Below, in pieces: positions 41,997-52,054 of a stretch of DNA of 64,000 nt. The stretch lies in the NCBI RefSeq assembly GCF_000482785.1, contig NZ_AXWS01000007.1, forward strand, positions 1,054,001 through 1,118,000. Direction: 5' to 3'. The notes below the pieces were generated by a model, which was not told the DNA's origin, did no database searches, and saw only the letters and a list, made by a program, of their open reading frames with translations. The stretch is from Derxia gummosa DSM 723. GTDB taxonomy: Bacteria > Pseudomonadota > Gammaproteobacteria > Burkholderiales > Burkholderiaceae_E. Made by a program: the position numbers and the translations under genes. How positions within the stretch are numbered: the first letter of the stretch is position 1; every line of letters starts with the position of its first letter.

Positions 41997-44900
41997 TCGA
42001 GTCCCTGATCCGCGGGGCGCTGGCGCAGCGCCTCATCGTCGTGGTGGTGTCGGTGATCCTGCTGGCCTTCGGGCTGAACGCGGCGCGCAAGCTGTCGCTC
42101 GACGCCTTCCCCGACGTGACCAATGTGCAGGTGCAGATCGCCGTCGAGGCGGCCGGCCGTTCGCCTGAAGAAGTCGAGCGCATCGCCACCGTGCCGGTGG
42201 AAATCGCGATGACCGGCCTGCCCGGCATGGTCGAGCTGCGTTCGCTCAACAAGCCGGGCCTCGCGCTCATCACGCTCGTGTTCACCGATGCGACCGACGT
42301 GTACTTCGCGCGCCAGCTCGTGATGGAGCGGCTCATCGAGGTATCGGGCCGGCTGCCGGTCGGCATCACGCCGGTGCTCGGGCCGGTATCGACCGGTCTC
42401 GGCGAGGTCTATCAGTACACGCTCGCGCGGCCCGACGACGGCAAGCGCGCCCTGACGGCCGAGGAGCTGACCGAGCGCCGCACGACGCAAGACTGGGTGG
42501 TGCGGCCGCTGCTGCGCTCCATTCCCGGCGTGGCCGAAATCAACTCCCAGGGCGGCTATCAGAAGCAGTACCAGGTGCTCGTCTCGCCCGACAAGCTGCG
42601 CTACTACCACCTCACGATCCAGCAGGTGTACCAGGCGCTCGCGAGCAACAACGCGAATTCGAGCGGCGGCATCCTGCCGCAGTACGCCGAGCAGTTCCTG
42701 ATCCGTGGCGTCGGCCTCGTGCAGAACCTGGAAGACATCCGCGACATCGTGCTCAAGGAGTTCGAGGGCACGCCGGTCACGATCGGCGATGTGGCCGAGG
42801 TGAAGATCGGCACTGCCGTGCGCGTCGGCGCGGTGGTGAAGGAAGGCAATACCGAGGCGGTCGGCGGCATCGTGATGATGCTGCGCGGCGGCAATGCCAA
42901 GGAGGTCGTGGCGCGCATCAAGGACCGCGTGGCCGAGATCAACGACAAGGGCATGCTGCCCGGCGAGCTGCGCATCGAGCCCTACTACGACCGCTCCGAG
43001 CTGGTCGATGCCGCCGTCATGACGGTGGTGAAGGTGCTGATGGAAGGCGTGGTGCTGGTGGTCGTGGTGCTGCTGCTCTTCCTCGGCGACGTGCGCTCCT
43101 CGCTCATCGTCGTGGCGACGCTGGTGCTGACGCCGCTGCTCACCTTCATGGCGATGAACCATCTCGGCATCTCGGCCAACCTCATGTCGCTCGGTGGTCT
43201 GGCCATCGCCATCGGCCTCATGGTGGACGGCTCGGTCGTGGTGGTGGAGAACGCCTTCGCGCATCTGGCGCGGCCCAATCCCGGCGAGAGCCGCATCCGC
43301 GTGATCTTCAATGCGGTGAAGGAAGTGGCGACGCCGGTCATCTTCGGCGTGGGCGTGATCATTCTCGTGTTCCTGCCGCTCATGACGCTGGAGGGCATGG
43401 AAGGAAAGATGTTCGCGCCGCTCGCGTTCACGATCGCCATCGCGCTGTTCTTCTCGCTGGTGCTGTCGCTCACGCTGTCGCCGGTGCTGTCGAGCTATCT
43501 GCTCAAGGTGAAGCCGCACGACCATGGCCCCGACTATGTGGAAACCGGCGACGAGCACGACACCTGGCTCATCCGCAAGATGAAGAAGCCCTACGTCGCC
43601 CTGCTCGCCTGGTCGATGGACAACGCGAAGAAGACGGTGGTGATAGCGCTTGCAACGCTCGGCCTCACCGCGAGCCTGCTGCCCTTTCTCGGCAGCGCCT
43701 TCATCCCCGACATGAAGGAAGGCTCGATCGTGCCCAACATCATCCGCGTGCCCAACATCAGCCTCGACGAGTCGATCAAGATGGAGATGCAGGCGATGAA
43801 GGCGATCATGACCGTGCCCGGCGTGAAGACCGCCGTGTCGGGCGTGGGCCGCGGCGAATCGCCGGCCGATCCGCAGAGCCAGAACGAATCGACGCCGATC
43901 GTCTCGCTGGTGGACCGCGACGAATGGCCCGACGGCTGGACCCAGGACGACTTCGCCGACGCGATCCGCGACAAGCTCGCGGCGCTGCCCGGCGTGCAGA
44001 TCGTGATGTCGCAGCCGATCGCCGCGCGCGTGGCAGAGATGGTGACCGGCGTGCGCGCCGACATCGCCGTCAAGGTGTTCGGCGACGACCTCCAGGTGCT
44101 CAAGGCCAAGACCGACGAGATCGCCCGCGTGGCCCAGGGCATCCAGGGCGCGCGCGACGTGCGCGTGGTCGAGCGCATCACCGGCCAGCAGTACCTCCAG
44201 ATCCAGATCGACCGCCAGGCCATCGCGCGCCAGGGCCTGAACGTGAGCGATGTGCATGACGTGATCGAGATGGCCATGGGCGGCAAGGCCGCGACCGACA
44301 TCTACGAGGGCGAGCGCCGCTTCTCGGCCATCGTCCGGCTGCCGGAGAACTACCGCAACGACGTGGAAGCGATCCGCCGCGTGATCGTGACCGCGCCCAA
44401 CGGCGCCCAGGTGCCGCTCGCGAGCATCGCGAAGATCGAGGTGACGGACGGCCCGGCGCAGATCAGCCGCGAGCTGGCCAAGCGCCGCGTGGTGGTGGGC
44501 ATCAACGTGTCGGGCCGCGACCTGGGCGGCTTCGTCGCCGAGTTGCAGCAGGCGGTCGGCCAGAAGGTGAAGCTGCCCGAGGGCTATTACCTGGAGTGGG
44601 GCGGCCAGTTCCAGAACATGGAGCGGGCGCTGGGCCACCTGAGCATCATCATCCCCATCACGGTGGCGGCGATCTTCTTCCTGCTGTTCCTGCTGTTCCG
44701 CTCGGTCAAGATGGCCTCGCTCATCATCCTCGTGCTGCCGTTCGCGTCGATGGGCGGCGTGATCGGGCTGTTCCTCACGGGCGAGTACCTGTCGGTTCCG
44801 GCGTCGGTGGGCTTCATCGCGCTATGGGGCATCGCGGTGCTCAACGGCGTGGTGCTCGTCAGCTACATCCGCGGCCTGCGCGAGCAGGGCAGCAGCGTGA

Positions 44901-45130
44901 TCGACGCGGTCAAGAACGGGGCGCGCATGCGCTTCCGGCCGGTGATGATGACCGCGACGGTCGCGATGCTCGGCCTCATCCCCTTCCTGTTCGCGACCGG
45001 GCCGGGCTCCGAAGTGCAACGCCCGCTCGCCATCGTGGTGATCGGCGGTCTCATCACCTCCACCCTGCTCACGCTCGTCATGCTGCCCACGATCTACAAG
45101 TGGTTCGACGACGCCCCCGAAGCCGACTGA
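41993..45130 (+). CDS. Heavy-metal RND efflux transporter (CusA/CzcA family)
   Basis: A 1045-residue inner-membrane proton-driven exporter with twelve helices and two large periplasmic loops. It starts with GTG, overlapping the adaptor stop (GTGA). The N terminus is typical (FGLNAARKLSLDAFPDVTN). The helix-4 signature is AIGLMVDGSVVVVENAF, with the proton-relay Asp412. This is not the DFG..DGA form of CzcA nor the exact CusA form, so metal specificity stays open. GMVELRSLNKPGLALITLVF and RVVERITGQQYLQIQIDRQA are porter-domain blocks. The likely substrates are divalent (Zn/Co/Cd/Ni) or monovalent (Cu/Ag) metals. A palindrome copy lies at 43641. Confidence 0.93.
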   Translation: MIESLIRGALAQRLIVVVVSVILLAFGLNAARKLSLDAFPDVTNVQVQIAVEAAGRSPEEVERIATVPVEIAMTGLPGMVELRSLNKPGLALITLVFTDATDVYFARQLVMERLIEVSGRLPVGITPVLGPVSTGLGEVYQYTLARPDDGKRALTAEELTERRTTQDWVVRPLLRSIPGVAEINSQGGYQKQYQVLVSPDKLRYYHLTIQQVYQALASNNANSSGGILPQYAEQFLIRGVGLVQNLEDIRDIVLKEFEGTPVTIGDVAEVKIGTAVRVGAVVKEGNTEAVGGIVMMLRGGNAKEVVARIKDRVAEINDKGMLPGELRIEPYYDRSELVDAAVMTVVKVLMEGVVLVVVVLLLFLGDVRSSLIVVATLVLTPLLTFMAMNHLGISANLMSLGGLAIAIGLMVDGSVVVVENAFAHLARPNPGESRIRVIFNAVKEVATPVIFGVGVIILVFLPLMTLEGMEGKMFAPLAFTIAIALFFSLVLSLTLSPVLSSYLLKVKPHDHGPDYVETGDEHDTWLIRKMKKPYVALLAWSMDNAKKTVVIALATLGLTASLLPFLGSAFIPDMKEGSIVPNIIRVPNISLDESIKMEMQAMKAIMTVPGVKTAVSGVGRGESPADPQSQNESTPIVSLVDRDEWPDGWTQDDFADAIRDKLAALPGVQIVMSQPIAARVAEMVTGVRADIAVKVFGDDLQVLKAKTDEIARVAQGIQGARDVRVVERITGQQYLQIQIDRQAIARQGLNVSDVHDVIEMAMGGKAATDIYEGERRFSAIVRLPENYRNDVEAIRRVIVTAPNGAQVPLASIAKIEVTDGPAQISRELAKRRVVVGINVSGRDLGGFVAELQQAVGQKVKLPEGYYLEWGGQFQNMERALGHLSIIIPITVAAIFFLLFLLFRSVKMASLIILVLPFASMGGVIGLFLTGEYLSVPASVGFIALWGIAVLNGVVLVSYIRGLREQGSSVIDAVKNGARMRFRPVMMTATVAMLGLIPFLFATGPGSEVQRPLAIVVIGGLITSTLLTLVMLPTIYKWFDDAPEAD
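43641..43654. repeat. Palindromic element variant TGATAGCGCTTGCA
   Basis: Two mismatches to TGCAAGCGCTTGCA. Read in the pump gene as GTG ATA GCG CTT GCA (Val-Ile-Ala-Leu-Ala), using ATA and CTT, both very rare in this gene. Confidence 0.5.
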
Positions 45131-45142
45131 GAGGACTGCGCC

Positions 45143-45463
45143 ATGAAGGAAATCAACGCCGTGTTCGGCCCCCAGCGCCTGCCCACCGTGCGCGACGCGC
45201 TGCGCCGCGCGCCCGGTTATCCGGGCATGACCGTGTTCAAGGCCGAGGGGCATGCCGCCCCGACGCCGCAGGCGAGGCACAGCATCAAGGAGGAGCTGAA
45301 GGACTCGCTGCCGCGCGTGCGCATCGAGATCATCGCGCCCGACGAGGTGGCCGAAGGGTTGTTCGACACGCTGGTCAACGCGGTGTCGGTCGGCTCGCCG
45401 GGCGACAGCGTGGTGTGGATCTGCGACGTGGAGCGCGCCGCGTTCGTGCACAAGACGGTGTGA
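45143..45463 (+). CDS. PII-like protein linked to metal efflux (PII-NG type)
   Basis: A 106-residue protein of the GlnB/GlnK superfamily. The N terminus MKEINAVFGPQRLPTVRDAL aligns with the PII beta1-alpha1 region, PRVRIEIIAPDEVAEGLFDT with beta3-alpha2, and TLVNAVSVGSPGDSVVWICD with the nucleotide-binding B-loop and final strand. The T-loop (about residues 36-55) is present but lacks the uridylylated Tyr context of classical PII. The gene lies 12 bases after the RND pump. A PII subgroup described as PII-NG is known to be encoded next to such pumps, so a role in sensing nucleotides or metal to control the pump is plausible. Its effector is unknown. Confidence 0.8.
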   Translation: MKEINAVFGPQRLPTVRDALRRAPGYPGMTVFKAEGHAAPTPQARHSIKEELKDSLPRVRIEIIAPDEVAEGLFDTLVNAVSVGSPGDSVVWICDVERAAFVHKTV

Positions 45464-45517
45464 TGACGGGCGCGCGACCGCCATCGGGCCGGGCGCGCGC
45501 CGCATCACCTGCCCGCG

Positions 45518-45535
45518 CGTCGGTGATCGCCGACG
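45518..45535 (+). terminator. Small stem-loop after the efflux operon
   Basis: CGTCGG and CCGACG pair around TGATCG, 54 bases after the PII-like stop. There is no T-run, so this is only a weak terminator candidate. Confidence 0.3.
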
Positions 45536-45584
45536 ATGGCCCCGGAATCGGCGCCGCCGCGCGGGCAAATCGCCGAAGTCGGGC

Positions 45585-45590
45585 TATCAT
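45585..45590 (+). promoter_or_regulatory. Probable -10 box of the tRNA-Gly promoter
   Basis: TATCAT, 31 bases ahead of the tRNA, is at the right distance for transcription starting near 45597. No good -35 hexamer is visible at 16-18 bases upstream. Confidence 0.4.
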
Positions 45591-45661
45591 CGCGGCCTTC
45601 GCTTCGGCGATGACACCCAGAGCGGGTGTAGTTCAATGGCAGAACGGCAGCTTCCCAAGCT

Positions 45662-46687
<1,026 letters not shown>

Positions 46688-46798
46688 GGTTGCCAGCACT
46701 CCCTTCGCCGTGGTCGATGCGGGCGACCTTGCGCGCCGGCGGCGGGTGGCGTCACGCGCGGCAACATCCGGAAGCGAGCCGGCGACGCGGGAGGCCGC

Positions 46799-46807
46799 TG
46801 CTATCAT
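46799..46807 (+). promoter_or_regulatory. Extended -10 promoter candidate for the thiS operon
   Basis: TGCTATCAT fits an extended -10 (TG-N-TATCAT). The -35 region is poor. A transcript from here would have a leader of about 170 bases before thiS; I see no thi-box features in it. Confidence 0.35.
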
Positions 46808-46986
46808 CCGTCCCCTTTCCGGACGATCCGCGACGGTCGCGCGGGGCCTGTTCAAAGGCCCGCGCCGGCACTGGCCGAGGCCCGTCCAGGCGGCCGTTCC
46901 GCCTGGGGCGCGGCCCGCGCCGACAGCGTCGCGGCCCGCCTTCCGAAGCCCGCGCGGCCCCGCGTCGCGCCCCGCCCTGCAAGCCC

Positions 46987-47193
46987 ATGACCGTGCTCGA
47001 CATCCTCATCAACGGCGAAGCCCAGCGCCTCGCGCCCTGCACCGTCGCCCAGCTGCTGGCCGATCGCGGCCTCGCGGGCAAGCGCGTGGCGGTCGAACGC
47101 AACGGCGAGATCGTCCCGCGCTCGCGCCATGCCGATACCGCGCTGGCGGCGGGCGACCGCATCGAGATCGTGGTCGCCGTCGGCGGCGGCTGA
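46987..47193 (+). CDS. thiS: Sulfur carrier protein ThiS
   Basis: A 68-residue ubiquitin-like sulfur carrier for thiazole synthesis. It starts [15 protein letters not shown], and the core pattern ([20 protein letters not shown]) fits ThiS. The chain ends VAVGGG, giving the Gly-Gly terminus needed for adenylation and thiocarboxylate formation, though one Gly longer than usual. The start at 46987 is the first ATG matching the family N terminus. Its stop overlaps a possible ATG of the next gene (TGATG). Unusually, thiG is not next but 2.4 kb further on. Confidence 0.92.
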   Translation: MTVLDILINGEAQRLAPCTVAQLLADRGLAGKRVAVERNGEIVPRSRHADTALAAGDRIEIVVAVGGG

Positions 47194-47291
47194 TGCGAGG
47201 CCGCCGCCCTTGCGGGCTGCCGTCACGGCAGCCGCCCGCCAACGCCACCGGCCCGAGGCCCGACCACGCCGTCGCGGGCGCCACTGGCCCG

Positions 47292-49523
47292 ATGCCCGCC
47301 CGCGCGCTCTCTGGCGCCATCGCGCTGCTGCTCGCCGCCTGCGCCGCGCCCGGCCCCGGTGTCGATGACGCCACCGCGCCCGCGAATCCCGACACCACGC
47401 CCGTCGCGCCGGTCATCGCGCCGCCGCCCGCGAGCCACAACGACCGGGGCCCGCGCCCGCCGGCCCAGGCCACGCGCACCATCGTGTTCGTGTGGGACGG
47501 CTTGCGCCCCGACGCCATCAACCCCGACGACACGCCCAACCTCGTCGCGCTGCGCCAGCGCGGCGTGTGGTTCGCCGACCATCACGCCACCTTCCCGACG
47601 TTCACGATGGTGAACGCCGCCAGCTTCGCCACCGGCGCCTATCCGGCCGGCAACGGCTTCTGGGGCAACACGCTCTGGGCGCCGGGCGCGAGCGGCAATG
47701 ACGCGAGCGGCCGGCCGATCGACTTCCGCCAGCCCGTCTTCACCGAGGACTGGGGCGTGCTCGACGCGCTCGACCGCGCGAGCAACGGCCGACTGCTGCG
47801 CGTGCCGACGCTGTTCGAGACCGCCCAGCAGGCCGGGCTGAAGACGGCCGTCGTCGGCAAGTCCGGCCCCGCCTTCCTGCAGGACCGCAGGCGCGGCGGC
47901 ATCGTCATCGACGAGAACGCCGTCTTCCCGCTCGACTTCGCCCAGCAGCTGCGCCGCGACGGCGTCGCCCTGCCGCGCAACACGCCGGTCGCCCACGGCG
48001 GCCAGCCCGCGCTCGCGCCCGACAACGGCAACCCGACGGCCTTGGCGCCGGTGGCGACCGTCAAGCTGCGTGGCGGCCTCGTCTCGGGCGACCCGACCGA
48101 CAGCTCCGGCCCACGCGCCACCGCCGCCAACAAGGCGCTGCTCGGCCTCTATCTCGACCAGGTGCTCGCGCGCCGCGCGCCCGACCTGAGCCTGATCTGG
48201 CTGCGCGAACCCGACAGCACCGAGCACGCCTACGGCCCCGGCAGCGCCAACGCCAGGCTCGCGCTGCGCGCCCAGGACGAACGCCTCGGCGAACTGCTCG
48301 CGCGGCTCGCCGAACTGAAGCTCGACGCCAGCACCAACGTCATCGTCGTGTCCGACCACGGACACAGCAGCGTGGGCGGCTCGCCGCAACTGTTTCCGCC
48401 GCGCGTGATCGCCGACGGCAAGCTCGACGGCATCGCCACCGACGGCCAGACCGGCTGGCCGGTATCGGGCGAGGCGCGCACGGCCGAACTCATCGCGCGC
48501 GCGCGGCTCGGCATCGCCGCCTTCGACGGCGCCGGCTGCCAGACCTCGGCGATGGCCGGCCTGCGCCGCAACGGCAGCAATGTCTATCCGCTGCTGTTCG
48601 ACGCCAGCGGCGCGCTCTGCGGCCAGCCGCGCACGCAATACCAGACGCGCAGCTACAAGCTGCCCGCGACGCTGCCGCCCAACGCGGTCGTGATCGCGGC
48701 CAACGGCGGCGCCGAATACCTCTACGTGCCGAGCGGCGACAGCAATCTCGTGCGCAAGCTGGCGACCTTCCTGCAATCCCGTGAGGAATACGGCGCGGTG
48801 TTCGTCGCGGCGCGCCACGGCAGGATCGCCGGCACGCTGCCGCTGTCGGCGGTGCGGCTCGAAGCCGAAGGCGGCGATGCCGAATCCGGCGGCGCGCCGG
48901 CCGACGGCGCCGCGACCGGCCCGGGCAACGCCGCATCGGCGGCAGGGGCGGCGGGCGCCGCCCCTGGCACGACCGGCCGCGCCGCCGGCAACACCGCCGC
49001 GCGCGCGCCCTTCGCGCCACGCACGCCCGACATCGTCGTGAGCTTCGATTTCGACGCCGGCGCCGTCGTCGGCGACCTGCCGGGCACGATCCAGTCGAGC
49101 TTCCTCAACTCGCGCGGCATGCACGGCAGCTTCAGCCCGGTCGATGTGCATAACACGCTCATCGCCGCCGGCCCCAGCTTCAAGGCCGGCGGCGTCGTGC
49201 AGCAGCCCTCGGGCAACGTGGATGTGGCGCCGACCGTCGCCTGGCTGCTCGGCCTGCGCATGCCGCGCGCCGACGGCCGCGTGCTGTTCGAGGCGCTCGC
49301 GAAGCCGCCGTCGGGCTCGGTGCCCGGCGCGGCGGTGGCGGCCAGCGTCGCCGCCACGCCCGCGACCGGCCTGCGCTTCGCGCTGCCGACGAGCGCCGAC
49401 GGCGCAGACCTCGACCGCAACAAGACCGGCCGCCACGAGACGACGCTGAACTTCAAGGACCTCAGGCTGCCTGACGGCCGCACGCTGCGCTACTTCGACC
49501 AGGCGAAGGTGCAGCGAAAATGA
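47292..49523 (+). CDS. Alkaline phosphatase superfamily lipoprotein (NPP/phosphodiesterase-like)
   Basis: A 743-residue predicted exported lipoprotein. The lipobox is LLAAC (Cys17), which fixes the start at 47292 in preference to an ATG at 47193. Alkaline-phosphatase superfamily metal ligands and nucleophile are seen: Asp69 in [13 protein letters not shown], Thr105 in [12 protein letters not shown] (nucleophile position of NPPs), [24 protein letters not shown] and, late, [14 protein letters not shown]. An Ala/Gly-rich linker (about residues 535-575) interrupts the C-terminal half. The substrate may be a nucleotide or phosphodiester outside the cytoplasm. Its position between thiS and thiG is odd and has no clear metabolic logic. 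Confidence 0.85.
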   Translation: MPARALSGAIALLLAACAAPGPGVDDATAPANPDTTPVAPVIAPPPASHNDRGPRPPAQATRTIVFVWDGLRPDAINPDDTPNLVALRQRGVWFADHHATFPTFTMVNAASFATGAYPAGNGFWGNTLWAPGASGNDASGRPIDFRQPVFTEDWGVLDALDRASNGRLLRVPTLFETAQQAGLKTAVVGKSGPAFLQDRRRGGIVIDENAVFPLDFAQQLRRDGVALPRNTPVAHGGQPALAPDNGNPTALAPVATVKLRGGLVSGDPTDSSGPRATAANKALLGLYLDQVLARRAPDLSLIWLREPDSTEHAYGPGSANARLALRAQDERLGELLARLAELKLDASTNVIVVSDHGHSSVGGSPQLFPPRVIADGKLDGIATDGQTGWPVSGEARTAELIARARLGIAAFDGAGCQTSAMAGLRRNGSNVYPLLFDASGALCGQPRTQYQTRSYKLPATLPPNAVVIAANGGAEYLYVPSGDSNLVRKLATFLQSREEYGAVFVAARHGRIAGTLPLSAVRLEAEGGDAESGGAPADGAATGPGNAASAAGAAGAAPGTTGRAAGNTAARAPFAPRTPDIVVSFDFDAGAVVGDLPGTIQSSFLNSRGMHGSFSPVDVHNTLIAAGPSFKAGGVVQQPSGNVDVAPTVAWLLGLRMPRADGRVLFEALAKPPSGSVPGAAVAASVAATPATGLRFALPTSADGADLDRNKTGRHETTLNFKDLRLPDGRTLRYFDQAKVQRK

Positions 49524-49592
49524 ACCTACAGCCGCGCGCCTGACGCGCGCTCCCGAACCCACAGGCTCCGCCGCCCCACCGAGGACAAGCCC

Positions 49593-50393
49593 ATGACCAC
49601 GCTCAACATCGGCAAGCACCGCTTCACGTCGCGGCTGCTGGTCGGCACCGGCAAGTACCGCGACTTCGAGCAGACCCGCGCCGCCATCGACGCCAGCGGC
49701 GCCGAGGTCGTGACGGTCGCCATCCGTCGCACCAACATCGGCCAGGACCCCGGCGCGCCCAGCCTGCTCGACTTCCTGCCGCCGTCGCAATTCACGCTGC
49801 TGCCCAACACCGCCGGCTGCTACACCGCCGACGACGCGATCCGCACCCTGCGCCTCGCGCGCGAGCTGCTCTCCACCGACAGCCACGACCACACGCTCGT
49901 CAAGCTCGAAGTGCTCGGCGATCCGCACACGCTCTACCCCAACATGGCCGAGACCATCGAGGCGGCGAAGGTGCTGGTCAAAGAAGGATTCGAGGTGATG
50001 GTTTATTGCAGCGACGACCCGATCGCCGCCAAGACGCTCGAAGAGATCGGCTGCGTGGCCGTCATGCCGCTCGCCTCGCTCATCGGCTCTGGCATGGGCA
50101 TCCTCAACCCGTGGAACCTCCAGCTCATCCTCGACAAGGCCAAGGTGCCGGTCATCGTCGATGCCGGCGTCGGCACCGCGAGCGATGCCGCGATCGCGAT
50201 GGAACTCGGCTGCGACGGCGTGCTCATGAACACCGCCATCGCCGCCGCGAAGGACCCGGTGCTCATGGCCAGCGCGATGCGCAAGGGCGTCGAGGCCGGC
50301 CGCGAAGCCTTCCTCGCCGGCCGCATGCCGCGCAAGCTCTACAGCGCCACGCCGTCGTCGCCTACGGGCGGCCTCATCACACCGTCGCGCTGA
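49593..50393 (+). CDS. thiG: Thiazole synthase ThiG
   Basis: A 266-residue TIM-barrel enzyme that builds the thiazole phosphate ring of thiamine from DXP, dehydroglycine and ThiS-thiocarboxylate. It begins [20 protein letters not shown]. The Schiff-base lysine is Lys104 in [30 protein letters not shown] and [20 protein letters not shown] are family blocks, the latter phosphate-binding. GAGGACAAG lies before the start. It lies 70 bases after the phosphodiesterase gene and 7 bases before trmB. Confidence 0.96.
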   Translation: MTTLNIGKHRFTSRLLVGTGKYRDFEQTRAAIDASGAEVVTVAIRRTNIGQDPGAPSLLDFLPPSQFTLLPNTAGCYTADDAIRTLRLARELLSTDSHDHTLVKLEVLGDPHTLYPNMAETIEAAKVLVKEGFEVMVYCSDDPIAAKTLEEIGCVAVMPLASLIGSGMGILNPWNLQLILDKAKVPVIVDAGVGTASDAAIAMELGCDGVLMNTAIAAAKDPVLMASAMRKGVEAGREAFLAGRMPRKLYSATPSSPTGGLITPSR

Positions 50394-50400
50394 GGCCAGG

Positions 50401-51123
50401 ATGCAGCTCCCGCAGGACCCGCAGCAGGAAGAACCCGGCCACAGCGACGGCATCCTCAAGCGCGGCGTGCGCAGCTTCGTGCTGCGCGCCGGCCGCGTCG
50501 GCCCGGGCCAGCAGCGCGCGCTCGACGAGTTCGGCCCGCGCTATCTGGTCGAGTACGCGGCCGACAAGCCCTTCGACTTCCCGGCGCTGTTCGGCAACGC
50601 CAACCCGGTGATCTTCGAGATCGGCTTCGGCATGGGCGGCAGCACGGCGCAGATCGCGCAAACGCTTGCAGACACCAACACCCTCGGCTGCGAAGTGCAT
50701 CTGCCGGGCGTGGGCGCGCTGCTCAAGCTCGCGGGCGAACAGGGCATCACCAACCTGCGCATCGCCCGGCATGACGCGATCGAGGTGCTGCGCGACATGG
50801 TGCCGGACGGCAGTCTCGGCGCGATCCACGTCTTCTTCCCCGACCCCTGGCACAAGAAGAAGCACAACAAGCGCCGCCTGATCCAGCCGCCCTTCGTGGC
50901 GCTCGCCGCGCGCAAGCTCGCGCCCGGCGGCCGGCTGCATTGCGCGACCGACTGGCAGGAATACGCCGAGCAGATGCTCGAAGTGCTGTCCGCCGAACCG
51001 GCGCTCGACAACACCGCTGACGGCTACGCCCCCAAGCCCGACTACCGACCGCTGACCAAGTTCGAGAACCGCGGCCTCAAGCTCGGCCACGGCGTCTGGG
51101 ACCTGGTGTTCCGCAAGCGCTGA
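50401..51123 (+). CDS. trmB: tRNA (guanine-N7-)-methyltransferase TrmB
   Basis: A 240-residue SAM-dependent enzyme that makes m7G46 in tRNA. The SAM-binding motif is [17 protein letters not shown]. The diagnostic stretch is [16 protein letters not shown], with tRNA-binding basic residues; [15 protein letters not shown] and [20 protein letters not shown] complete the family pattern. It follows thiG by 7 bases, an order common in betaproteobacteria. A copy of the recurring palindrome lies at 50657. Confidence 0.96.
   Translation: MQLPQDPQQEEPGHSDGILKRGVRSFVLRAGRVGPGQQRALDEFGPRYLVEYAADKPFDFPALFGNANPVIFEIGFGMGGSTAQIAQTLADTNTLGCEVHLPGVGALLKLAGEQGITNLRIARHDAIEVLRDMVPDGSLGAIHVFFPDPWHKKKHNKRRLIQPPFVALAARKLAPGGRLHCATDWQEYAEQMLEVLSAEPALDNTADGYAPKPDYRPLTKFENRGLKLGHGVWDLVFRKR
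50657..50670. repeat. Palindromic element variant CGCAAACGCTTGCA
   Basis: Two mismatches to TGCAAGCGCTTGCA. In trmB it is read GCG CAA ACG CTT GCA (Ala-Gln-Thr-Leu-Ala), again with CAA, CTT and GCA. Confidence 0.5.
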
Positions 51124-51213
51124 CGAGTGCCGGCGCAAGGCCGGCGCCATGAAGCCGCGCCTGCGGCGCTCTTTCGGCCATCCGGGCCGCGCGATGGCGC
51201 GGCACCTCCCGGT

Positions 51214-51723
51214 TCAATCCCTGGCACGCGGCCGCATCCCGGCGCCCTTGGCACGCGGGATCGTGGCGCGGATCTCGCGCACGCCGGGCATCTCCCTCAC
51301 CGTCCAGCGCACGATCGGCACGCCGGCCGAGGCGAGCGCGTGGTCCTTCTTCGCGTCGGCGGCCTGACGCTCGGGCAGGTCGTGGCTGGCGTCATCCAGT
51401 TCGATGACGGCGGCGATGCTCGAATCCGGATGGCAGATCACGAAGTCCAGGCTCATCCGGCTGATGCGGTTGAACCATTCGCGCTCGTCATGCCCCTCGT
51501 CCACCGCGAGCACACGCGACAGCTGCACCTGGGCATGGATCTGGTGATCGGGCAGCGCGCGCAGCAGGCGCTCGTACAGACGCTGCTCGGGCGCCGTCAT
51601 GAGCACCCGCGCGTGATAAGGCCAGCGCTTCTCGCGCCGGAGGAACCAGACCAGCAGGGCGATGGCAGCAAGCGCTGCCAGCACCGCGCCCGCGAGCAGC
51701 AGCGGGCTGTTGAACGACGACAT
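51214..51723 (-). CDS. DUF2726-domain protein with N-terminal membrane anchor
   Basis: A 169-residue protein with one N-terminal membrane helix (LLLAGAVLAALAAIALLVWFL). It is followed by a DUF2726 domain: ARVLMTAPEQRLYERLLRAL, HAQVQLSRVLAV, LDFVICHPDSSIAAVIELDD and RQAADAKKDHALASAGVPIV. The FVIC..ELDD..K-K pattern resembles a PD-(D/E)xK nuclease-like fold described for related families, but no activity is known. The start at 51723 is the ATG just before the helix. It is convergent with trmB. Confidence 0.82.
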   Translation of the reverse strand: MSSFNSPLLLAGAVLAALAAIALLVWFLRREKRWPYHARVLMTAPEQRLYERLLRALPDHQIHAQVQLSRVLAVDEGHDEREWFNRISRMSLDFVICHPDSSIAAVIELDDASHDLPERQAADAKKDHALASAGVPIVRWTVREMPGVREIRATIPRAKGAGMRPRARD

Positions 51724-52054
51724 CGACTGCGACTTCCGTGAGACAGGCCCGCGCACCTCGCGCGGGGGGCGCGATTGTGCCTGCGTCCAAGCCGTCGACA
51801 AGCGGGTCTTGCGCGGTTTGGCACCACCGACCTGCGCCGACTGCGTGGAGTGACACCAGGCGGCACCCCGACGAGGACATCGCAGTCCCATTTCGGCAAT
51901 CGGCGGGACATAGAGATGAATGTCGGCGCCGACGCCTCGGACATGACTGCCTTGCTTGCCAGTGCCACTGCCCGAAAACACGATCACGGAGGTTCGCCCT
52001 CTCGCCTCGTCGGGCAGTGCGATTCCAAGAAATCACAATTCCAGGAGCACTCAC
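51724..52054. other. Divergent intergenic region upstream of the tpsBA operon
   Basis: A 331-base gap between the DUF2726 gene and tpsB. It should hold the tpsBA promoter. AT-richer patches occur near 51895-51930 and 52020-52045, but no hexamer pair has good spacing, and I found no sigma-54 type GG/GC pair. Confidence 0.35.

Noticed and set aside
39075-44638. Two long antisense frames (about 940-960 codons each) over the efflux operon
   Set aside because: They are shadows of the CzcCBA-like genes caused by high third-position GC; no start context or protein-like pattern.
46688-46986. Possible TPP riboswitch upstream of thiS
   Set aside because: The conserved thi-box words (CUGAGA and the ACC..GAACCUGA region) are not present in this 299-base gap.
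47223-50459. Antisense open frame of about 1080 codons over the phosphodiesterase and thiG genes
   Set aside because: Composition is Arg/Ala/Gly/His-rich without motifs, while the plus strand encodes recognisable ThiG and phosphatase active sites.
51208-51224. tRNA T-arm-like sequence CCCGGTTCAATCCCTGG
   Set aside because: Only the T-arm resemblance is present (with one stem mismatch); no acceptor, D or anticodon arm can be built around it, so neither a tRNA nor an integration remnant is supported.
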